DNA from: an uncultured Archangium sp.
GTDB lineage: Bacteria > Myxococcota > Myxococcia > Myxococcales > Myxococcaceae
Direction of reading: 5' to 3'
Length of the DNA stretch: 11,110 bases
NCBI GenBank assembly: GCA_946479335.1
Contig: CAMLFP010000173.1
Location: 1-11,110 of the forward strand
The notes beneath the pieces were generated by a model. The model had not been told where the DNA came from. It searched no databases and was given only the letters and a program-made list of their open reading frames with translations. Shown here piece by piece: positions 1 through 7,783 of the stretch. The position numbers and the translations under genes were made by a program. Numbering within the stretch: position 1 is the first letter of the stretch; each line of letters starts with the position of its first letter.

Positions 1-169
1 GGCCGAGGATCGCGATCCGGCGGCCCCGCACGTCGCCACCCAGCGCGTCGGCCACTGCAGGAGGGGCATCGTCGTGCATCGCGCCGGCGACCAGACACAG
101 CGCGCACGTGCCGAAGAGCACCGCGCCCACGCACCCCACGGCCAACAACGTCTTCATCGTCTTCGTCAT
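1..169 (-). CDS. Hypothetical secreted or membrane-anchored protein, N-terminal part only
   Basis: Open reading frame read directly from the minus strand; it starts with ATG at 169 and leaves the window at base 1, giving 56 complete residues. The N-terminus looks like an export signal or signal anchor: basic start (MTKTMKT), then a hydrophobic stretch at about residues 8-30 (LLAVGCVGAVLFGTCALCLV) with three cysteines (13, 22, 25), then a polar Asp/Pro/Ala region. I see no clear lipobox, so a lipoprotein is not favoured. A second in-frame ATG lies at residue 5. A strong purine-rich ribosome binding site at 173-184 (GGAGGGACGGAG) supports the first ATG. The gene follows the small Cys/His-motif gene by 19 bp and may be cotranscribed with it. 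The visible part is too short to name a family. Confidence 0.6.
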   Translation of the reverse strand, partial: MTKTMKTLLAVGCVGAVLFGTCALCLVAGAMHDDAPPAVADALGGDVRGRRIAILG

Positions 170-172
170 GTG

Positions 173-184
173 CTCCGTCCCTCC
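173..184 (-). promoter_or_regulatory. Ribosome binding site for the gene starting at 169
   Basis: Minus-strand sequence GGAGGGACGGAG. The GGAGGGA part is 8 nt from the ATG at 169, which is good Shine-Dalgarno spacing; the nearer GGAG is only 3 nt away. It supports 169 as a true start, although the gene is cut by the window edge. Confidence 0.6.
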
Positions 185-188
185 GTCG

Positions 189-365
189 TCAGTCGGTGCT
201 CGCCGGTTGATCGGCCTCCGCGCCGACGATGGCGAGGCGCGTGCAACAGCCTCCGCCGGCCAGCATCAACCCGATGGGGCCGGCGCCCTGCATCGAGTCA
301 CCGGTGACGGGGCACTTCGAGCTGCCCGCTGGGTGCTCCCGGCCACAGTGCTGGCACGCGCTCAT
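189..365 (-). CDS. Small Cys/His zinc-ribbon-like protein, 58 residues
   Basis: Short reading frame ATG(365) to TGA(189). The N-terminus carries C4-x2-C7-G-x2-H11-P-x-G...C18-P-x-T-G, a motif common at the N-termini of myxobacterial proteins, including many Ser/Thr kinases. The likely metal ligands are C4, C7, C18 and perhaps H11. Residues 27-49 are Gly-rich and fairly hydrophobic with a Cys-Cys pair at 40-41, and the tail is polar (EADQPASTD). An in-frame TGA lies eight codons before the ATG, so no longer N-terminus is possible. I see no clear Shine-Dalgarno before the ATG, which lowers confidence. Codons keep the G/C third-position bias of the neighbours. It lies 70 bp after the permease gene and 19 bp before the next gene. 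It could be a real small metal-binding protein, or a remnant of a larger protein that began with this motif. Confidence 0.5.
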   Translation of the reverse strand: MSACQHCGREHPAGSSKCPVTGDSMQGAGPIGLMLAGGGCCTRLAIVGAEADQPASTD

Positions 366-435
366 GCGAGCCGCGGGTTGTAGCCGGTTTCAGTCGCTTC
401 GACGCGTGCAACGCGCGGCCGCGACGACGGAGCGC
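366..435. other. Short intergenic gap without a clear signal
   Basis: Seventy bases between the permease stop and the small Cys/His gene. On the minus strand there are two tiny hairpin possibilities (CGCGT-TGC-ACGCG and GTCG-AAG-CGAC) but no run of T after them, and no convincing promoter. The downstream small genes may therefore be part of the same transcript. Confidence 0.4.
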
Positions 436-2058
436 TCAGCCCCGCGCGGCAGGGTCAGGTCTTCCGCGCGCCGCGAAGTACGCCGCCACCGCGACGCCGC
501 CCATCAGCGCGAAGACCAGCGCGTTCGCGAGGTCGACGCCCTGCGTCCAGTCGGCCGGGCGCAGCACCTTGAGCGCCGCAGCGGAGAAGTCGAACACCCG
601 GGTCTCCCGCCAGCCCTTGATCGCGACCAGCAGCACCGAGAGCACGAGGCTGGCCGCGCCCGCGGCGAGCCCCGCGACGAGACCGCGCGTGACGAGCGCC
701 TGCGTGCCCCACGGCGCGCCGGGTGGGAGCGGCTCGACCGCGTCACCCGACACCTCCTTCGGCTCCTGGCCCCACGGCACGAAGCGCTTGAGCATCACCA
801 TGCCCGGCACGCCGAAGGCCATGGTGAGGATGAAGAAGTCGCGCCAGCCCAGCGCGTCGGCCATCACCCCCGCGGGCGGCCCGACGAAGGTGCGCGCCAG
901 CCCCACGAGGCTCGAGAAGAGCGCGTACTGCGTCGCGGGGAAGCGCTTGTCGGTCAGCCGCAGCAGCAGCACCCCGAAGGCGCCCCAGCCCATGCCGCCG
1001 GTCAACGTCTCGATGAAGATCGCGCTCTGCAGCGGCAGGTTCACCGTCGCCGACAGCCAGGGCAGCGCGAGATTGCCGGTCGTCGGCGGCACCACCGCCA
1101 CCACCGCGTAGCCGAGGTTGCTCACGATCTGCAGCACGCCGCAGATCCACAGGCTGCGGCCCACGCCGAGCCTCCCGGAGAGGAGGCCGCCGAGGAACGT
1201 GCCCGCCAGCGTGCCCACCACGCCCACGCCGCCACGCACCACGCCGACATCGAACGCGGAGAAGCCCTGCTGCAGGAGGAACGGGCTCACCAGCGCGCCG
1301 GCGATCGAATCGGCGAGGCGGTACAGCAGCACGAAGGAGATGATCTCCAGCGCGCGCGGCCGCCCCAGCATGCCCACGAAGGGCAGCCACACCGCGTCAC
1401 GCAGCGTCTGCGGCTGGCCCTCGATGCGCGGCGGCTCCGGCGCGAAGAGCGTCACCGGCAGCAACGCGAGGTAGATGATCGCCTGCAACGCCAGCGTCCA
1501 CTGCCAGCCCCACAGCGGGCCCAGGGTGATGGCGATGTTGCCCGAGAGCCAGAGCCCCGCGCGGTACACCGCCGAGCGCGCGCCGCCCGCGGTGCCGTGC
1601 TCGTGCGTCTCCAGCACCTCGACGGCGTACGCGTCGTAGACGATGTCCTGCGAGGCCGACGCGAAGGAGATGAGGAACGACAGCGCCGCGATGGCGGTGA
1701 CGATCTCCGGAGCCGGCGCCGCGAGGCCTTTGCACGCGTCGGGCGTCGCGCACGTCGTCAGCCCGCCGGCCAGCCACGCCAGCGCGCCCACCACCGCGGC
1801 GAGCGCCAGTTGGCAGAACAGGATCCACCCGCGACGCCCGGTGAGGAAGGGCGGGCGCGCGCGATCCAACAGCGGAGACCAGACGAACTTGAAGCCGTAG
1901 GGCAGCTGCGTGAGCGTCAGCAGCCCGATGGTCTTGATGTCGACGTTGGCCACCGCCAGCCACGCGGGCAGGGCGGTGATGACCAGGCCGAGCGGGAGGC
2001 CCGACGACAGCGAGAGCAGCGTGACCGCTCCCAGCCGCCGGGTGAACAGCGCCTTCAC
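436..2058 (-). CDS. ampG: AmpG-family muropeptide permease (MFS transporter)
   Basis: Predicted inner-membrane major facilitator protein of 540 residues; AmpG proteins import anhydro-muropeptides from the periplasm for cell-wall recycling, driven by the proton gradient. It matches the AmpG pattern along most of its length, from memory of the E. coli protein: LSSGLPLGL near residue 17, [11 protein letters not shown] at 56-66, [10 protein letters not shown] at 134-143, an ETLTGGMG block at 350-357 and [11 protein letters not shown] at 373-383. Many hydrophobic segments are visible, including two C-terminal ones (about 455-480 and 510-530) in keeping with the roughly 14-helix AmpG layout. An extra loop with two cysteines (C103, C109) sits between helices. 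It is longer than E. coli AmpG (about 490). The start is GTG at 2058, overlapping the nuoI stop in a GTGA, which suggests translational coupling to the nuo operon. The exact substrate is inferred; a general sugar or peptide MFS carrier is the alternative. Confidence 0.82.
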   Translation of the reverse strand: MKALFTRRLGAVTLLSLSSGLPLGLVITALPAWLAVANVDIKTIGLLTLTQLPYGFKFVWSPLLDRARPPFLTGRRGWILFCQLALAAVVGALAWLAGGLTTCATPDACKGLAAPAPEIVTAIAALSFLISFASASQDIVYDAYAVEVLETHEHGTAGGARSAVYRAGLWLSGNIAITLGPLWGWQWTLALQAIIYLALLPVTLFAPEPPRIEGQPQTLRDAVWLPFVGMLGRPRALEIISFVLLYRLADSIAGALVSPFLLQQGFSAFDVGVVRGGVGVVGTLAGTFLGGLLSGRLGVGRSLWICGVLQIVSNLGYAVVAVVPPTTGNLALPWLSATVNLPLQSAIFIETLTGGMGWGAFGVLLLRLTDKRFPATQYALFSSLVGLARTFVGPPAGVMADALGWRDFFILTMAFGVPGMVMLKRFVPWGQEPKEVSGDAVEPLPPGAPWGTQALVTRGLVAGLAAGAASLVLSVLLVAIKGWRETRVFDFSAAALKVLRPADWTQGVDLANALVFALMGGVAVAAYFAARGRPDPAARG

Positions 2059-2768
2059 TTCTTCTCGAACTTCACGACCTCCACCAGCTTCGGAGCGGCG
2101 GCCAGCGCGTGGCCCCCGTCGCCGATGCGGGTGTGCGCTTCCTTGTGCTGGTGATCAGGCGCCTCGGAGCTGCCGCGCTTGAACCACGGGTCGGTGGGGT
2201 GCGTGACCGCCGGCCCCTTCAGCAACCGGGGGATGTCGTAGACGAAGTCCTGCCGCTGGTACTCCGCCGGCGTGTGCACGTAGGTGTCCATGCGGATGGC
2301 GTCCTTCGGGCACGCCTCCACGCACAGGCCGCACACGATGCAGCGGAGCTCGTCGATCACGAACTGCTTGGGGAACTTCTCGATGACGCGCGACTCGGCG
2401 CTCTCGTCATCGGGCGAGTACTCCCCGGCCTCGATGTAGATGCACTGCGCCGGGCAGATGGTCGCGCACATGTAACAGGCCACGCAGCGCGGCTTGCCGT
2501 CTTCGCGCGGCACCAGGCGGTGGAGGCCACGGTACCCGGGCGGGTACTCGAGGCGCTCCTCCGGGTACTGCACGGTCGCCACCTTCGAGATGCCCTTGCG
2601 CTCGAGGACGTTGGGGTTCGGGTCGCGCTCGCCGAACAGGTTGGCGAGGAAGTGCTTGGTGGTGACCGCGAGGCCCTTGAGCAGCTCGGGCACGTACGTG
2701 CGCTCGCGCACGTCGGCTTCGATCAGCTCTTTCTTCTCTTCAACCGGAGCGGGGTGATGGGAGGACAT
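2055..2768 (-). CDS. nuoI: NADH-quinone oxidoreductase subunit I (NuoI)
   Basis: Ferredoxin-like subunit of the complex I peripheral arm, carrying clusters N6a and N6b that pass electrons towards NuoB and the quinone site. Two complete 4Fe-4S motifs are visible: C95-x2-C98-x2-C101-x3-C105 and C143-x2-C146-x2-C149-x3-C153, each ending in Cys-Pro. The N-terminal segment with [15 protein letters not shown] (31-45) is the usual membrane-surface helix. At 237 residues it is longer than most NuoI (about 160-180); the extra length is mainly C-terminal, after the second cluster, and includes several histidines (H206, H208, H212, H220). It starts with ATG at 2768, 8 bp after nuoH, with only a weak Shine-Dalgarno, and its stop overlaps the GTG of the AmpG-like gene. 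Confidence 0.95.
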   Translation of the reverse strand: MSSHHPAPVEEKKELIEADVRERTYVPELLKGLAVTTKHFLANLFGERDPNPNVLERKGISKVATVQYPEERLEYPPGYRGLHRLVPREDGKPRCVACYMCATICPAQCIYIEAGEYSPDDESAESRVIEKFPKQFVIDELRCIVCGLCVEACPKDAIRMDTYVHTPAEYQRQDFVYDIPRLLKGPAVTHPTDPWFKRGSSEAPDHQHKEAHTRIGDGGHALAAAPKLVEVVKFEKK

Positions 2769-2776
2769 GGAGGCTC

Positions 2777-4222
2777 TCAGTGCGTGTTGGCGGGCAGCGC
2801 CGCGTGATCGTCGTGGCCGTGACCGTGGTCAGCGTGCCCGTGGTCGTCATGGCCGCCGTGACCACCGTGGCCGTCATTCGCCGCCGCTTCCGCGCGGACC
2901 TGCCGCGGAGGCGTCATCGTCAGGAACACCAGCCCCGCGAGCACCACGAAGCCGAACAGCGCCAGCGAACGCAGCGAGGGGTCCCACAAGATCAGCGCGC
3001 CGGAGACGAAGAGGTTCACCAGGCCGATGGGGAGCAGGATCTGCCAGCCCAGCTTCTGCACCTGGTCGTAGCGGAAGCGGGGCACCGTCCACCGGATGAC
3101 CATCTGGAGATAGATGAGGAGGATCACCTTCACCCAGAACACGGTCGAGAAGAACGCGCCCTGGATGATGGGGTGCTGCTTGAAGAGCTCCAGGTTCTGC
3201 ATGTACTCGTTGCCGAACGGGAGCGACCAGCCGCCGAAGAAGATGGCGGTCAGCGTGCCCGACAGCACCACGATCTCCACGAACTCCGAGATCATGAACA
3301 TGCCGAACTGCATGCCGGAGTACTCGAGGAAGTAGCCGACGATCTCCGACTCGCCTTCGGGCGTGTCGAAGGGCGCGCGCTTGGTCTCCGCGAAGGCCGC
3401 CGCGAAGAAGAGCAGGAAGCCCAGCGGCTGCAGGAAGATGCCCCACTGGGGGATGCCGATGTCGACGCCGCCGAGGTAGCCCTTCCACAGGTACGCGGCC
3501 TGCGCCTCCGCCATGCCGCCTTCACCCGCGAGGCGCACCGTCGAGAAGGCGATCATCATGCCCACCAGCGAGAGGCCCAGCGCGACCTCGTACGAGATCA
3601 TCTGCGACGACGCGCGGATACCGCCCAGCAGCGCGAACTTGTTGTTCGACGACCAGCCGGCGAGCGAGGTGCCGTACACGGCGAGCGACGCGATGGCCAA
3701 CAGGTAGAGCAGACCGAAGTCGGGGTTCGCCGCGACCATCATCACGTCGTTGTCGAAGATCTTCAGCGTCGGGCCCGCGGGCACCACCGCGAAGAGCGCG
3801 AACACCGGCGCGAACGCGAGGATGGGGCCGAGGTTGAACAAGAAGGTGTTCGCCTTGGCGGGCTTGAAGGCCTCCTTGGTCAGCATCTTGAGCACGTCGG
3901 TCACGATGTGCGGCAGGCCGCCCAGCGGCCGGTTCTTCAACCCGGGGATGATGCTGAACCGCGCGCGGTTCGGGCCGACGCGGTCCTGGAACCAGGCCGA
4001 CCACTTGCGCTCGGCCATGGTCAGCAGCGTGGCGATGACCATCACCATCACCAACAGGAGGATGAGGATGTTCGTCACGAACGACAGGCCGGGGAGGTTC
4101 CACGTCTTGCGGCCGAAGTCCTCCGCCCAGCCGCCGAGCGCGTACGCGCCGGCCATGACGCCGAAGAGCGAGACGAGGATCGTCCCGAACGAAGTGAGAA
4201 TGAGTCCAAAGCGGATGCGCAT
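2777..4222 (-). CDS. nuoH: NADH-quinone oxidoreductase subunit H (NuoH) with His-rich tail
   Basis: Membrane subunit of complex I that forms the quinone-access channel and joins the peripheral and membrane arms. Family landmarks: an N-terminal helix, then [17 protein letters not shown] at 70-86, [19 protein letters not shown] at 189-207, the quinone-site loop [20 protein letters not shown] at 279-298, and [11 protein letters not shown] at 377-387. Multiple transmembrane helices follow the usual pattern. The protein is 481 residues; NuoH is usually about 320-430. The excess includes a 33-residue C-terminal tail (449-481) made almost wholly of His, Asp, Gly and Ala with ten histidines. ATG at 4222 follows the nuoG TAA by 2 bp, so translation is probably coupled. 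Identity is certain; the role of the tail is unknown. Confidence 0.96.
   Translation of the reverse strand: MRIRFGLILTSFGTILVSLFGVMAGAYALGGWAEDFGRKTWNLPGLSFVTNILILLLVMVMVIATLLTMAERKWSAWFQDRVGPNRARFSIIPGLKNRPLGGLPHIVTDVLKMLTKEAFKPAKANTFLFNLGPILAFAPVFALFAVVPAGPTLKIFDNDVMMVAANPDFGLLYLLAIASLAVYGTSLAGWSSNNKFALLGGIRASSQMISYEVALGLSLVGMMIAFSTVRLAGEGGMAEAQAAYLWKGYLGGVDIGIPQWGIFLQPLGFLLFFAAAFAETKRAPFDTPEGESEIVGYFLEYSGMQFGMFMISEFVEIVVLSGTLTAIFFGGWSLPFGNEYMQNLELFKQHPIIQGAFFSTVFWVKVILLIYLQMVIRWTVPRFRYDQVQKLGWQILLPIGLVNLFVSGALILWDPSLRSLALFGFVVLAGLVFLTMTPPRQVRAEAAANDGHGGHGGHDDHGHADHGHGHDDHAALPANTH
2780..2878 (-). repeat. Low-complexity His/Asp/Gly-coding tract, C-terminus of NuoH
   Basis: The last 33 codons of nuoH repeat short units such as GGH, DDH, DHGH and GHGH. 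Histidines fall at residues 452, 455, 458, 461, 463, 466, 468, 470, 473 and 481. At DNA level this appears as imperfect repeats of gtggccgtg-like and gtcgtggtc-like blocks, which may vary in length between strains by slippage. Tails of this kind bind Ni, Zn or Cu ions in other proteins; that is an inference here. Confidence 0.7.
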
Positions 4223-4224
4223 GA

Positions 4225-5967
4225 TTACGAGCCCGACCCCGAGGGGAGAGAGAGACCGCGGATGTTGGGGACGCCCTGTTCACGCCAGCCCGGCGGGCGG
4301 CCGTCGGCGCCGGTGGGCAGGATGCCGATGCCCGGGCGCTTCTGGTTGATGGGGGCTTCTTTGTCCCACGCGTAGTTGGCGAGCTCCGGCACGTTGGCGG
4401 AGAGCGACCTGAAGACCTCGCGCGACGAGTGCACGCGCAGCTCGAGCCCGAAGCCCTTGCCGAGCTCCACGGCCCACTTCCAGTGCGGCTGCGACTCCGA
4501 CTTGGGCGGGAAGGCGCGGCGGAAGCGCTGCGTGATGCCGGCCTCCTGCGTGAAGGTGCCTTCGTCTTCGAGGTGCGTCGACGCCGCGAGCACCACGTCG
4601 GCGACGTTGGTGATGGCCGACTCGTTGGTGGCCGACACCACGAAGGTGACGCCGTCGAGCCGCTGCGCAAACGTCTCCGGCGCTTCGGGGACCTCGGCGC
4701 CCACCGCGTAGAGCGCCTTGATGCTCTTGCCCAGCGCCGCGGTCAGCTCGGCGAACGGCTTCACGGTGAAGCCGAAGCCCTTGGCGATGTTCTCCAGACC
4801 CTTGCGGTTGGGGTTCTTGTCGGCCGTGATCAAGAAGTCGTCGGCTGCGCCGTTGGCCCGGCCGGTGACGTAGACGGTGGTGGTCTTGAGCGCGTCCTTC
4901 GCGAAGGCGAAGGCGGCCAGCAGGTCTTCGTTCGACGCGACCGGCGAGGCGGCGAAGGCGACCGCCGAAGCGCCCTTGAGCAGCTCGACCGCCTTGGCGA
5001 TCGCGTCGGCCTGGGAGGCTTCCTTCGTCGCGTCGCCGCGGCCGATCTGGCTGCGGGGCACGCGGTGCTGGTTGATGCTCTTGTACGTCTTGCGGCCGTC
5101 GTCGCTCATCCAGCTCTTGTTGATGGCCTCGTTCTCCCGCGGGCGGAAGCGGTAGACGTCTTGCCCCATGAAGTCTGCGTAGATGTTGCAGCCCTTGCTG
5201 CAGCCCGTGCAGATGCTGGGCGCCGCCGAGAGGAACCACGCGCGCGCGCGGAAGCGGAAGTCGTTGTTGGTCAGCGCGCCCACCGGGCAGATGTCGACGA
5301 TGTTGCCGGCGTAGGGCGACTCCAGCTTGCCGTACGCGGGCGAGACGTCGACCACCTCGTGCGAGCCGCGCCCGAAGATGCCCAGCTGCGGCCGCTTGGC
5401 GATCTCGTCCATGAAGCGCACGCAGCGCGCGCAGAGGATGCAGCGCTCCTGATCGAGCGTGATCTCGTCGTTCAGCTTCTTGCGCTTGTTGCGCAAGATC
5501 TTGCTGCCTTCGAGCCGCGAGGGCTTGAAGTCGAACTTCATGTAGTAGTCCTGCAGCTTGCACTCACCGGCCTGGTCGCAGATCGAGCAGTCGACGGGGT
5601 GATTCAGGAGCAGGAACTCCATGATCATCTTCTGGTGGCCGCGCACCTTCTCGGTCGCCGTCTTGATGACCGCGCCCTCGGTGATGGCCGTCTGGCACGC
5701 CGGCACCAGCTTGCCCGGAGGCGCCGCCGACGACTCGACCATGCACATGCGGCAGTTGGCCGCGATCGAGAGGCGCGGGTGGTAGCAGTAGTACGCGATC
5801 TCCGAGCCGACGGTCTTCGCCGCCTCGATCATGTTGGTGCCCGGCTTGGCGACGACCTCCTTGCCGTCGATGGTGAGCGTCACGAAGCCCGGGTTCTTGG
5901 GCGGCGGCGGCGCGTTCGGGAGCGGAGGAGGGGCCTTGGGCGCTTCAGCTTTCTTCTCGTCACTCAT
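4225..5967 (-). CDS. nuoG: NADH-quinone oxidoreductase subunit G (NuoG), short form
   Basis: Iron-sulfur subunit of the complex I peripheral arm. Domains in order: a Pro-rich leader (about 1-26); a 2Fe-2S ferredoxin domain with C61, C72, C75, C91 (N1b); a His-Cys cluster motif with H123, C127, C130, C136 (N5); a 4Fe-4S motif with C176, C179, C182 and C227 in DICPVGAL (N4); then the molybdopterin-oxidoreductase-like domain beginning near 247. That domain opens with C253-x2-C256-x3-C260, the first three ligands of the extra N7 cluster, but the fourth position, normally Cys in a WxCDxGR-like motif, is Ser288 (WMSDDGR, 286-292). The remaining domain is short: 580 residues in total against roughly 690-900 in typical NuoG. 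ATG at 5967 overlaps the nuoD stop in ATGA, with GAGG about 7 nt upstream as a ribosome binding site. Confidence 0.93.
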   Translation of the reverse strand: MSDEKKAEAPKAPPPLPNAPPPPKNPGFVTLTIDGKEVVAKPGTNMIEAAKTVGSEIAYYCYHPRLSIAANCRMCMVESSAAPPGKLVPACQTAITEGAVIKTATEKVRGHQKMIMEFLLLNHPVDCSICDQAGECKLQDYYMKFDFKPSRLEGSKILRNKRKKLNDEITLDQERCILCARCVRFMDEIAKRPQLGIFGRGSHEVVDVSPAYGKLESPYAGNIVDICPVGALTNNDFRFRARAWFLSAAPSICTGCSKGCNIYADFMGQDVYRFRPRENEAINKSWMSDDGRKTYKSINQHRVPRSQIGRGDATKEASQADAIAKAVELLKGASAVAFAASPVASNEDLLAAFAFAKDALKTTTVYVTGRANGAADDFLITADKNPNRKGLENIAKGFGFTVKPFAELTAALGKSIKALYAVGAEVPEAPETFAQRLDGVTFVVSATNESAITNVADVVLAASTHLEDEGTFTQEAGITQRFRRAFPPKSESQPHWKWAVELGKGFGLELRVHSSREVFRSLSANVPELANYAWDKEAPINQKRPGIGILPTGADGRPPGWREQGVPNIRGLSLPSGSGS

Positions 5968-7193
5968 TGCTCAACCTCGCCACCGATCATGTTGATCGTG
6001 TCGAACGTGGGGATCAGGTCAGCCAGCATCTTGCCCTCGCACATGTACGCGAGCCCGGAGAGGATCTGGTACCCCGGCGCGCGCACGTGCAGCTTGTACG
6101 GGCGGCCCGAGCCGTCGGAGCGGATGTACCAACCCAGCTCGCCGTTGGGCGACTCGGTGGCGCTGTAGATCTCGCCGGCGGGCACCGGCACGCCCTCCAT
6201 CACCAGCTTGAAGTGCGCGATCACGCCTTCGATCGACCCGTACACGTTCTCCTTCGGTGGGAGCGCGATGCGCCAGTCGTCGATCATCACCGGCCCCGCG
6301 GGGATCTGCTTGAGGCACTGGCGGATGATCTTGATCGACTCGGCGATCTCGATGACGCGCATGTAGTAGCGATCGAAGTTGTCGCCGTTGTGGCCGACGG
6401 CCGTCTTGAAATCCAAACGGTCGTAGACCCAGTACGGCTTCTTCTTGCGCAGGTCGTAGTCGACGCCGCACGCGCGCAGGCAGGGGCCGGTGAAGCCGAA
6501 GTCGAGCGCGTCTTCCTTGGTGATGATGCCCGTGCCCTTGGTGCGGTCGGTGAAGATGCGGTTGCGCGTCAGCAGCGTGTCGATCTCGGAGGCGAACTCC
6601 TCGATCTTCACCAGCGTCTGCTCGGTCTTCGCGATCCACCCGTCGGGGAGGTCACGGTTCACGCCGCCGATGCGGCCGTAGCTGGTGGTCAGGCGCGCGC
6701 CGGTCAGCTCGGTGATGCGGTCGGTGATGATGTCGCGGGCCTCGATCGCGTAGAGGAACGACGCGAAGCCGCCCAGCTCCATCGAGAGCGCGCCGGCCGT
6801 GGTGAGGTGGCTGGCGATGCGGTGCAGCTCCGAGCCGATCACGCGGATGTACTGCGCCCGCTCGGGGATGGTGATGCCCATCAGCTGCTCGACGGCGTGG
6901 AGGTAGCCGAAGTTGTTCTGCAGCGAGGCCACGTAGTCGAGGCGGTCGGTGTACGGGAGCACCTGCGTCCACGTCACGTTCTCGCAGCTCTTCTGGAAGC
7001 CGCGGTGGAGGAAGCCCACCTCGGTGTCCATCTTCACGATGTTCTCGCCATCGAGCTCGATCTTGAGGCGCACCGTGCCGTGCGTCGCGGGGTGCGACGG
7101 CCCCAGGTTCACCACCATGTTTCGCGTCTGCAGATGCGCTTCGAGCTCGTCTTCACTCGGAGTCGGATCGTATTCGTCACCGGCTGCGGCCAT
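5964..7193 (-). CDS. nuoD: NADH-quinone oxidoreductase subunit D (NuoD, 49-kDa subunit)
   Basis: Complex I subunit related to the large subunit of NiFe hydrogenases; with NuoB and NuoH it forms the quinone-reduction site. The 409-residue protein has the family blocks: GPSHPATHG at 31-39, the LHRGFQK signature at 62-68, PYTDRLDYVAS at 80-90, ELHRIASHL at 122-130 and a C-terminal block ending NMIGGEVEQ. The two residues that contact the quinone headgroup in the Thermus enzyme, His38 and Tyr87, occur at the same numbers here. NuoC and NuoD are separate genes, not fused as in E. coli. The start is ATG at 7193 with a clear AAGGAG at 7201-7206, 27 bp after nuoC, and the stop overlaps the nuoG start. 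Confidence 0.96.
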   Translation of the reverse strand: MAAAGDEYDPTPSEDELEAHLQTRNMVVNLGPSHPATHGTVRLKIELDGENIVKMDTEVGFLHRGFQKSCENVTWTQVLPYTDRLDYVASLQNNFGYLHAVEQLMGITIPERAQYIRVIGSELHRIASHLTTAGALSMELGGFASFLYAIEARDIITDRITELTGARLTTSYGRIGGVNRDLPDGWIAKTEQTLVKIEEFASEIDTLLTRNRIFTDRTKGTGIITKEDALDFGFTGPCLRACGVDYDLRKKKPYWVYDRLDFKTAVGHNGDNFDRYYMRVIEIAESIKIIRQCLKQIPAGPVMIDDWRIALPPKENVYGSIEGVIAHFKLVMEGVPVPAGEIYSATESPNGELGWYIRSDGSGRPYKLHVRAPGYQILSGLAYMCEGKMLADLIPTFDTINMIGGEVEQ

Positions 7194-7200
7194 GTGCGTA

Positions 7201-7206
7201 CTCCTT
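7201..7206 (-). promoter_or_regulatory. Ribosome binding site of nuoD
   Basis: Minus-strand AAGGAG, 7 nt before the ATG at 7193. It is the best Shine-Dalgarno in the nuo cluster and fixes the nuoD start. Confidence 0.75.
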
Positions 7207-7220
7207 GAATTGAGGGGTGA

Positions 7221-7757
7221 TCAGTCCTGCACGCCGTTGGTGCCGGGACCGCGGAAGATGTCCTTGATGGGGCGCTCGGGCGTCAGGTGCTGACGGCCGC
7301 GCAGCGGGTAGTCTTTGCGGAGCGCGTGGCCCTGGAACTCCTCGTACATGAGGATGCGGCGCTTCACGCCCCCGGCGAACTGCACGCCGTAGAAGTCCCA
7401 CACGAAGCGCTCGCCCCACTCGGCGCCCTTGTAGACGCTCATGATGGAGGGCACGTCGACGCCTTCGTTCACGCGCACCTTGAGGCGCACCTCTTCGTTC
7501 CGGTCGGTCGAGCGGAAGAAGTAGAGCACCTCGAAACGCGGGTCGCGCTCCTCGGGCGGCAGCTCGAGGCGGTCCACCGCATCCATCGAGATGAACTGCG
7601 TGAAGCCGAGCTCCTTCACCTTCTTCGCGACGGCGACGATGTGATCTTTCGAGACGACGCCCCACGCATCGCCGGGGCGATCGACGTACCGTTCAACGAG
7701 GGCTTCGGGAAGCTGGGCCTGAATCTGATCGAGCGCGAAAGTGCTCAAGAGTTGCAC
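7221..7757 (-). CDS. nuoC: NADH-quinone oxidoreductase subunit C (NuoC, 30-kDa subunit)
   Basis: Hydrophilic complex I subunit that packs against NuoD; it carries no cofactor. The 178-residue protein ends with the recognisable family block: ERFVWDFYGVQFAGGVKRRI at 116-135 followed by GHALRKDYPL at 143-152. Compared with the usual signature (an ERE start and a F-x-GHP-x-LRRIL centre), this copy has ERF and FAGGVKRRIL, so the Gly-His-Pro is lost. The start is GTG at 7757; no in-frame ATG, GTG or TTG is found just upstream, and an AGG lies directly against the start codon, so no well-spaced Shine-Dalgarno is present. It is the first gene of the nuo run; nuoA and nuoB, which commonly precede it, are absent and a promoter lies just upstream. 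Confidence 0.92.
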   Translation of the reverse strand: MQLLSTFALDQIQAQLPEALVERYVDRPGDAWGVVSKDHIVAVAKKVKELGFTQFISMDAVDRLELPPEERDPRFEVLYFFRSTDRNEEVRLKVRVNEGVDVPSIMSVYKGAEWGERFVWDFYGVQFAGGVKRRILMYEEFQGHALRKDYPLRGRQHLTPERPIKDIFRGPGTNGVQD

Positions 7758-7783
7758 CCTGTAAAGAGAGGAAAAGCGCGGTT

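Noticed and set aside
229..2154. Long plus-strand open frame of 641 codons
   Set aside because: It lies antisense to the AmpG-like gene and part of nuoI, is extremely rich in Arg, His, Glu and Ala, and shows no family motif; this is a typical shadow frame in GC-rich DNA.
2780..4375. Plus-strand open frame of 531 codons opposite nuoH
   Set aside because: Antisense shadow of nuoH and the nuoG end; Arg/Glu/His-rich composition without recognisable domains.
4429..6168. Plus-strand open frame of 579 codons opposite nuoG
   Set aside because: The opposite strand encodes a complete NuoG with all expected motifs; this frame is only its shadow.
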